This document shows, in pieces, positions 45,814-49,048 of a stretch of DNA of 49,048 bases. The translations under genes and the position numbers were made by a program. This DNA comes from Chloroflexota bacterium (GTDB lineage Bacteria > Chloroflexota > Anaerolineae > Promineifilales > Promineifilaceae): positions 1-49,048 of the forward strand of contig RFGV01000266.1 of assembly GCA_003696605.1 (NCBI GenBank), written 5' to 3'. Every line of letters starts with the position of its first letter. The stretch's first letter is position 1. The notes under the pieces are model-generated. The model worked only from the letters and a program-made list of their open reading frames with translations. It did no database searches and had not been told where the DNA came from.

Positions 45814-46665
45814 ATGAAAATAGGATTGGCACTTGGCGGGGGTGGCGCTCGTGGCGCAGCTCATATTGGGGTGCTGAGGGAGTTGGAGCGGTTGGGTGTT
45901 CGGCCGTCTTTAATTACGGGCACGAGCATTGGTGGCCTGATTGGGGCATTGGTGGCGGCTGGATTGGGCATAGATGAGGTAACGGCCGTTTTCCAAAAAC
46001 TGAATATTGCCCAAATGTATGCGCTACCCGGCAGTGCGCCGGCTCTAAGTGGCAACACCAAAGTAGAAAAGTTGTTGGAAGAAACTTTGGGGCGTATCAC
46101 TTTTGCTGACCTGAAAATTCCACTGGCCGTGGTAACGACCGATCTTGTTAGCCGTAAGGAAGTTATATTGGATGAAGGGGATGTTATAACGGCCGTTCTG
46201 GCCACCATTGCCATCCCCCTGTTATTACCACCAGTGGAACACAATGGGATGGTACTGGTAGATGGGGGCGTGTTAAACAACACACCCTTTGATATTGCTC
46301 GTGCCCGAGGCGCCACCTTTGTCATTGCCGTTGATCTGACCAATACAGCCCCTTACGGCACACAAGATGACAACACGCCACCTCCCACAGGCGTTGTAGG
46401 GCGCGCATTGGCCATGACCCAACGCCGCCCTACCTGGCAAATCCTTTCCACAGTCACCGATATTATTACAGCCAAATCGCTTAACGCACGCCTGGCTATC
46501 TCCCAACCCGAAATTTTGCTGCGGCCACAAATGGGTACTATCGGCCTGTTTGACTTTCATCGGTGGGAAGAGGGAATTGCTGCAGGAGAAACGGCCGTTC
46601 GCCAGATCGCCACCGACCTTTGTCAACGCCTGCAACTCCCTGAACCCACCCCACCGCCAGAATAA
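45814..46665 (+). CDS. RssA-like patatin family phospholipase
   Basis: A 283-residue Ser-Asp acyl hydrolase of the RssA/YchK type. LALGGGGARGAAHIGVL is the oxyanion loop, LITGTSIGGLIGAL contains the nucleophile serine, and LVDGGVLNNTPFD the catalytic Asp. Start ATG 45814 has AGAGG close upstream. It is followed 21 bp later by the glucokinase gene in the same direction. Three palindromes (45982, 46189, 46591) each encode a TAV tripeptide, showing that the same frame of the palindrome is repeatedly tolerated. Confidence 0.92.
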   Translation: MKIGLALGGGGARGAAHIGVLRELERLGVRPSLITGTSIGGLIGALVAAGLGIDEVTAVFQKLNIAQMYALPGSAPALSGNTKVEKLLEETLGRITFADLKIPLAVVTTDLVSRKEVILDEGDVITAVLATIAIPLLLPPVEHNGMVLVDGGVLNNTPFDIARARGATFVIAVDLTNTAPYGTQDDNTPPPTGVVGRALAMTQRRPTWQILSTVTDIITAKSLNARLAISQPEILLRPQMGTIGLFDFHRWEEGIAAGETAVRQIATDLCQRLQLPEPTPPPE

Positions 46666-46686
46666 CATACCCAAGGAGAACAGCTC

Positions 46687-47439
46687 ATGCCATTTTTAGG
46701 AATAGACGTTGGTGGAAGTGGTATCAAAGGTGCCCTGGTAGATACAGAAACCGGTCAACTTGTTACCGAACGAATCCGCATTCCCTCTCCCCCCACATTT
46801 CAGCCCCAAGAAGTACTGGCTACTATTCAAACACTCATTGAACAACTAAACTACCATGGCCCTGTAGGGGTTGGCTTTCCGGCCGTAGTACAAGATGGGA
46901 TTGTGATGACCCCACCAACAGCCAAAGCATTTCCCAATTGGGAAGGTATCAATCTGGCGCAGGAAATTACCACAACCACCCGCTGCCCAACCATTGTGTG
47001 GAACGATGCGGATGTAGCTGGCCTGGCCGAAGTAACATTTGGTGCCGGGCAAGGTGTCTCCGGTGTCATTATGGTATTCACGTTGGGCACTGGTATCGGC
47101 AGCGCCATGTTTGTAAACGGCCGTCTTGTTCCCAATCTGGAACTAGGCCGCCTTTATTTACGCCACAAAAAGAAAACGGCCGAACACCTTATGTCAGACC
47201 TCATCCGCAAACAAGAAGACCTGAGCTGGGAAAAATGGGGAAACCGCCTCAACAAATACTTCCAATACATCGAACTCCTCTTCTGGCCAAACCTCATCAT
47301 CATTGGCGGCGGAGTCAGCAAAAAACACGACCGCTTTCTCCCCTACATTCACACCCGCACCCCCATTACAGCCGCCCAACTACGCAACGAAGCCGGCCTC
47401 ATCGGTGCTGCCCTGGCAGCAGCCACCATACTCACCTGA
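46687..47439 (+). CDS. ppgK: Polyphosphate/ATP glucokinase (ROK family)
   Basis: Phosphorylates glucose using inorganic polyphosphate or ATP. The 250-residue length and the motifs LGIDVGGSGIKGALVDTETG, VGVGFPAVVQDGIV, WNDADVAGLAEVTFGAG (catalytic Asp) and VFTLGTGIGSAMFVNG are those of PpgK, and the C-terminal region ending with NLIIIGGGVSKKHDRFLPYI matches too. It lacks the zinc-binding CXCGXXGC motif of other ROK kinases, as PpgK does. The start ATG follows AAGGAGAA with 8-nt spacing. Probably co-transcribed with the patatin gene. Confidence 0.94.
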   Translation: MPFLGIDVGGSGIKGALVDTETGQLVTERIRIPSPPTFQPQEVLATIQTLIEQLNYHGPVGVGFPAVVQDGIVMTPPTAKAFPNWEGINLAQEITTTTRCPTIVWNDADVAGLAEVTFGAGQGVSGVIMVFTLGTGIGSAMFVNGRLVPNLELGRLYLRHKKKTAEHLMSDLIRKQEDLSWEKWGNRLNKYFQYIELLFWPNLIIIGGGVSKKHDRFLPYIHTRTPITAAQLRNEAGLIGAALAAATILT

Positions 47440-47519
47440 CAAAAGGGTAGAATTACACCCCCCTCATTTGCTATACTGTGGACAAATCTGGTTAACAATT
47501 GAGGAAACCACAAACCATT

Positions 47520-48869
47520 ATGTTCAAAAACAAACCCGGACAACGACTGGCCTTTTTGCCCGACACAAACGTAGAAACTCTGGCCGAATGTCTGGTAGCC
47601 TTTGCCAATGGGGATGGCGGCCTGATTGTGTTCGGGCTGGACGAAACAGGCAACCAAACTGACACCATCTGGGAAGAAGAGGTCGAATCAGCCATTCGGG
47701 AAGCAGCCTCACTGTGTCGCCCCCCCGTTCCCAGCCATTGGCAACAAGTAGAAACAGAAACAGGTACACTCATTGGCGTACAAGTTCCCCGTAGCACCGA
47801 ACTGCATAGCCTGGCAGACGGCCGTATTCTGGTCCGTAGCGGTGCACGCAACCGCCTGCTCACCGGCACCGAAGTTCAAAATCTGGCCGCCAGCAAACAC
47901 GTCGCCGAATTTGAAACCGAACCCGTTCCCGGCGCACGCATGTCCGATCTGGACGAAGAAATCATCAACGAATATATGGTCAAACGGGAAACACGCGGTG
48001 CAGCCCGCATCACCTCAATCGAGGAGCTTCTATTCGAAATAGGGGCTATCACACGTGAAGGCGATCCGACAACAATTGGTATCCTTCTTTTTGGTAAAAA
48101 TCCACAAGCCTTTTTTCCCCAAAGTGGTATCGTTTTTGTCAAGTTTTTAGGTACAGAAGCTCGTGGGGCCGATGGCGGAATTGGATACGGCCGTCGTGAC
48201 GAACTAAACGGCCCTGTTGCCCGCATTGTCGAACGCGCCTGGAACATCATCTTCGAAGAAATGCACATCGGCGCCACAGTAAACCGCCTGGAAAGAGAAG
48301 AAATCACCGAATATCCCCGCTTCGCCGTGCGCGAAGCCCTGGTAAACGCCGTTGCTCATCGTGACTACCGGCTGAAAGGGCGTCGCATCGAAATCCGTAT
48401 GTACGCCGACCGGCTAGAAGTCATTAGCCCTGGCGGATTGCCCGGTTACATGACCCTTGACAATCTTGTTGAAGAACACTTTTCGCGCAACCCACGCCTG
48501 GTAAATGGCCTGTTCCAATGGGGTTACATCGAAGAATTGGGACTGGGGATCGATCAAATGATAGAAGAAATGGTCCAGGCCGGACATCCGCCGCCGATGT
48601 TCCACGCTACCCCTTATTCATTTACTGTCACTCTATCAAACAAACGGGAAAGAGCGGCCGTACCCAAATGGACTCGCAATATCAACGAGCGTCAGGCACG
48701 TGCCCTGGCATATATTCGAGAAAATGGCAGCATCACCAACCGGGAATATCGCAATTTGTGTCCAGGCGTCTCGCCAGAAACGCTGCGCCTTGATTTGGTT
48801 GATTTGGTCGATCGGGGTGTTTTGCTCAAAATTGGTTCTAAAAAAGGCACATATTATATCTTGAAATAG
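47520..48869 (+). CDS. AlbA_2 (Schlafen-like) and HATPase_c_4 domain protein, probable transcriptional regulator
   Basis: A 449-residue protein. The N-terminal AlbA_2/AAA_4 domain is recognisable from ETLAECLVAFANGDGGLIVFGLDETG and RILVRSGARNRLLTG. A middle domain (TIGILLFGKNPQAFFPQSGIVFVKF) leads to the HATPase_c_4-type segment YPRFAVREALVNAVAHRDYRLKGRRIEIRMYADRLEVISPGGLPG. The C-terminus from about 380 is a winged-helix part (NERQARALAYIRENGSITNREYRNLCPGVSPETLRLDLVDLVDRGVLLKIG). Such proteins are annotated as ATP-binding regulators; targets are unknown. The N-terminus is slightly short. Start ATG 47520 is preferred for protein fit, although the ribosome site is weak; a TTG 21 nt earlier is possible. 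A TATACT at 47472 may be its -10 box. Confidence 0.87.
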   Translation: MFKNKPGQRLAFLPDTNVETLAECLVAFANGDGGLIVFGLDETGNQTDTIWEEEVESAIREAASLCRPPVPSHWQQVETETGTLIGVQVPRSTELHSLADGRILVRSGARNRLLTGTEVQNLAASKHVAEFETEPVPGARMSDLDEEIINEYMVKRETRGAARITSIEELLFEIGAITREGDPTTIGILLFGKNPQAFFPQSGIVFVKFLGTEARGADGGIGYGRRDELNGPVARIVERAWNIIFEEMHIGATVNRLEREEITEYPRFAVREALVNAVAHRDYRLKGRRIEIRMYADRLEVISPGGLPGYMTLDNLVEEHFSRNPRLVNGLFQWGYIEELGLGIDQMIEEMVQAGHPPPMFHATPYSFTVTLSNKRERAAVPKWTRNINERQARALAYIRENGSITNREYRNLCPGVSPETLRLDLVDLVDRGVLLKIGSKKGTYYILK

Positions 48870-48915
48870 CTTTAACCTTGCTTTCGGTAACCATTTTCCC
48901 AAATATATGCACGAT

Positions 48916-48970
48916 ATCCCAAATTTATCCCAAATCCGATTTGGGATAAATTTGGGATAAATTGGGATTT
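48916..48970. repeat. Perfect 21-bp inverted repeat plus third direct copy upstream of a promoter
   Basis: Two 21-bp arms (48916-48936 and 48938-48958) are exact reverse complements around a single C. Each arm contains two TTGGGAT-type units, and a third unit (AAATTGGGAT) follows to 48968. The symmetry spans 43 bp and lies 24 bp upstream of TATAAT, so it looks like a multi-site operator for the gene that starts beyond the window or for the regulator upstream. Confidence 0.85.
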
Positions 48971-48989
48971 AATTGCATATCCTTGTTTC

Positions 48990-48998
48990 TGGTATAAT
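48990..48998 (+). promoter_or_regulatory. Extended -10 promoter for a gene beyond the window
   Basis: TGGTATAAT at 48990-48998, a TGN-extended consensus -10. It follows the operator-like repeat and points to a gene beginning after 49048. Confidence 0.6.
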
Positions 48999-49048
48999 CG
49001 ATAAATAGATAACACATTTTATTTTTAGAATATACAACTGTTCGGATT

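Larger units (their letters stand above)
4034..48194. repeat. Dispersed palindrome ACGGCCGT (mostly AACGGCCGTT), about 61 copies
   Basis: Hand-located octamer starts: 4035, 4344, 5000, 5595, 7602, 8780, 9804, 10590, 10834, 11459, 11825, 11964, 12797, 13274, 14705, 15718, 16518, 16692, 17190, 17475, 17684, 17763, 18252, 18561, 18899, 19193, 21514, 22812, 23037, 23356, 24016, 24612, 25527, 25854, 27457, 27946, 29620, 29881, 32078, 32363, 32729, 32796, 33877, 35450, 35911, 36634, 36754, 39075, 40100, 40230, 41667, 42167, 42922, 45279, 45346, 45982, 46189, 46591, 47117, 47818, 48187. About 41 extend to AACGGCCGTT. Most are inside genes, where the three frames give TAV, NGR or RP(F/L); a few lie between genes or in promoters. 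Copies with one changed outer base (TCGGCCGT, GCGGCCGT, ACGGCCGA) are also frequent. Confidence 0.95.

Noticed and set aside
4034-48194. Palindromes as transposon ends, small terminators or REP-type elements
   Set aside because: Copies are only 8-10 bp, lie mostly inside genes, have no T run and no flanking conserved sequence or target duplication.

Overview
The window reads as a contiguous chromosomal segment of a mesophilic bacterium, most likely a Chloroflexota member (Anaerolineae/Ardenticatenia-like). This is inferred from the gene mix (DUF3352 protein, LppX-like and VCBS lipoproteins, LysM and SH3 surface proteins with Thr/Pro linkers, SHOCT and DUF302 proteins, F420-type PPOX protein, cobalamin-dependent MetH) and not from a marker gene. 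GC is close to 50%. Genes are dense, lie on both strands in short operons, and are mostly housekeeping. I see no rRNA, tRNA, insertion sequence, prophage or CRISPR array.

Layout. 0-6.2 kb: truncated argF, a two-helix membrane protein, dgt, a LysM protein, an unknown protein and pgk. 6.5-11.4 kb: a SAM-I riboswitch with terminator controlling metH, followed by a small-molecule kinase. 11.4-17.4 kb: nfi, plsC, an HSL-type esterase, a glycosyltransferase, an F420/PPOX protein, a patatin and a YigZ/IMPACT protein. 17.4-24.1 kb: DUF3352 and LppX-like envelope proteins, an orphan CpaF ATPase, mtaB and a VCBS lipoprotein. 24-30.3 kb: an aminotransferase, a PqqB-like metallo-beta-lactamase, SHOCT and DUF302 genes with a cupredoxin remnant, an ATP-grasp ligase and an FAD oxidoreductase. 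30.4-33.7 kb: a CheY-like receiver, rtcA-rnz and a sugar-phosphate transferase. 33.8-40.1 kb: a surface-carbohydrate block with a CopD-like membrane protein and three related glycoside-hydrolase-fold proteins. 40.4-49 kb: a DUF3179 lipoprotein, an SCP2 protein, an MtaD-CYTH fusion, pyrimidine-nucleoside phosphorylase, a patatin, polyphosphate glucokinase and an AlbA/HATPase regulator.

Three observations stand out. (1) The DUF3179 lipoprotein at 40462-41562 is interrupted by one in-frame UGA exactly where a CxxC cysteine is expected. A perfect 7-bp stem with a G-containing 5-nt loop follows 13 nt after the UGA, which fits a bacterial SECIS element, so this is a candidate selenoprotein. (2) The palindrome ACGGCCGT occurs about 61 times (about 0.75 expected), 41 of them as AACGGCCGTT, in all three reading frames and between genes. 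(3) Around many of these palindromes the strand composition flips, from G/T-rich on the 5' side to C/A-rich on the 3' side, so each behaves like a small local skew maximum. Together, (2) and (3) suggest an undescribed DNA-processing signal or a mutational scar system.
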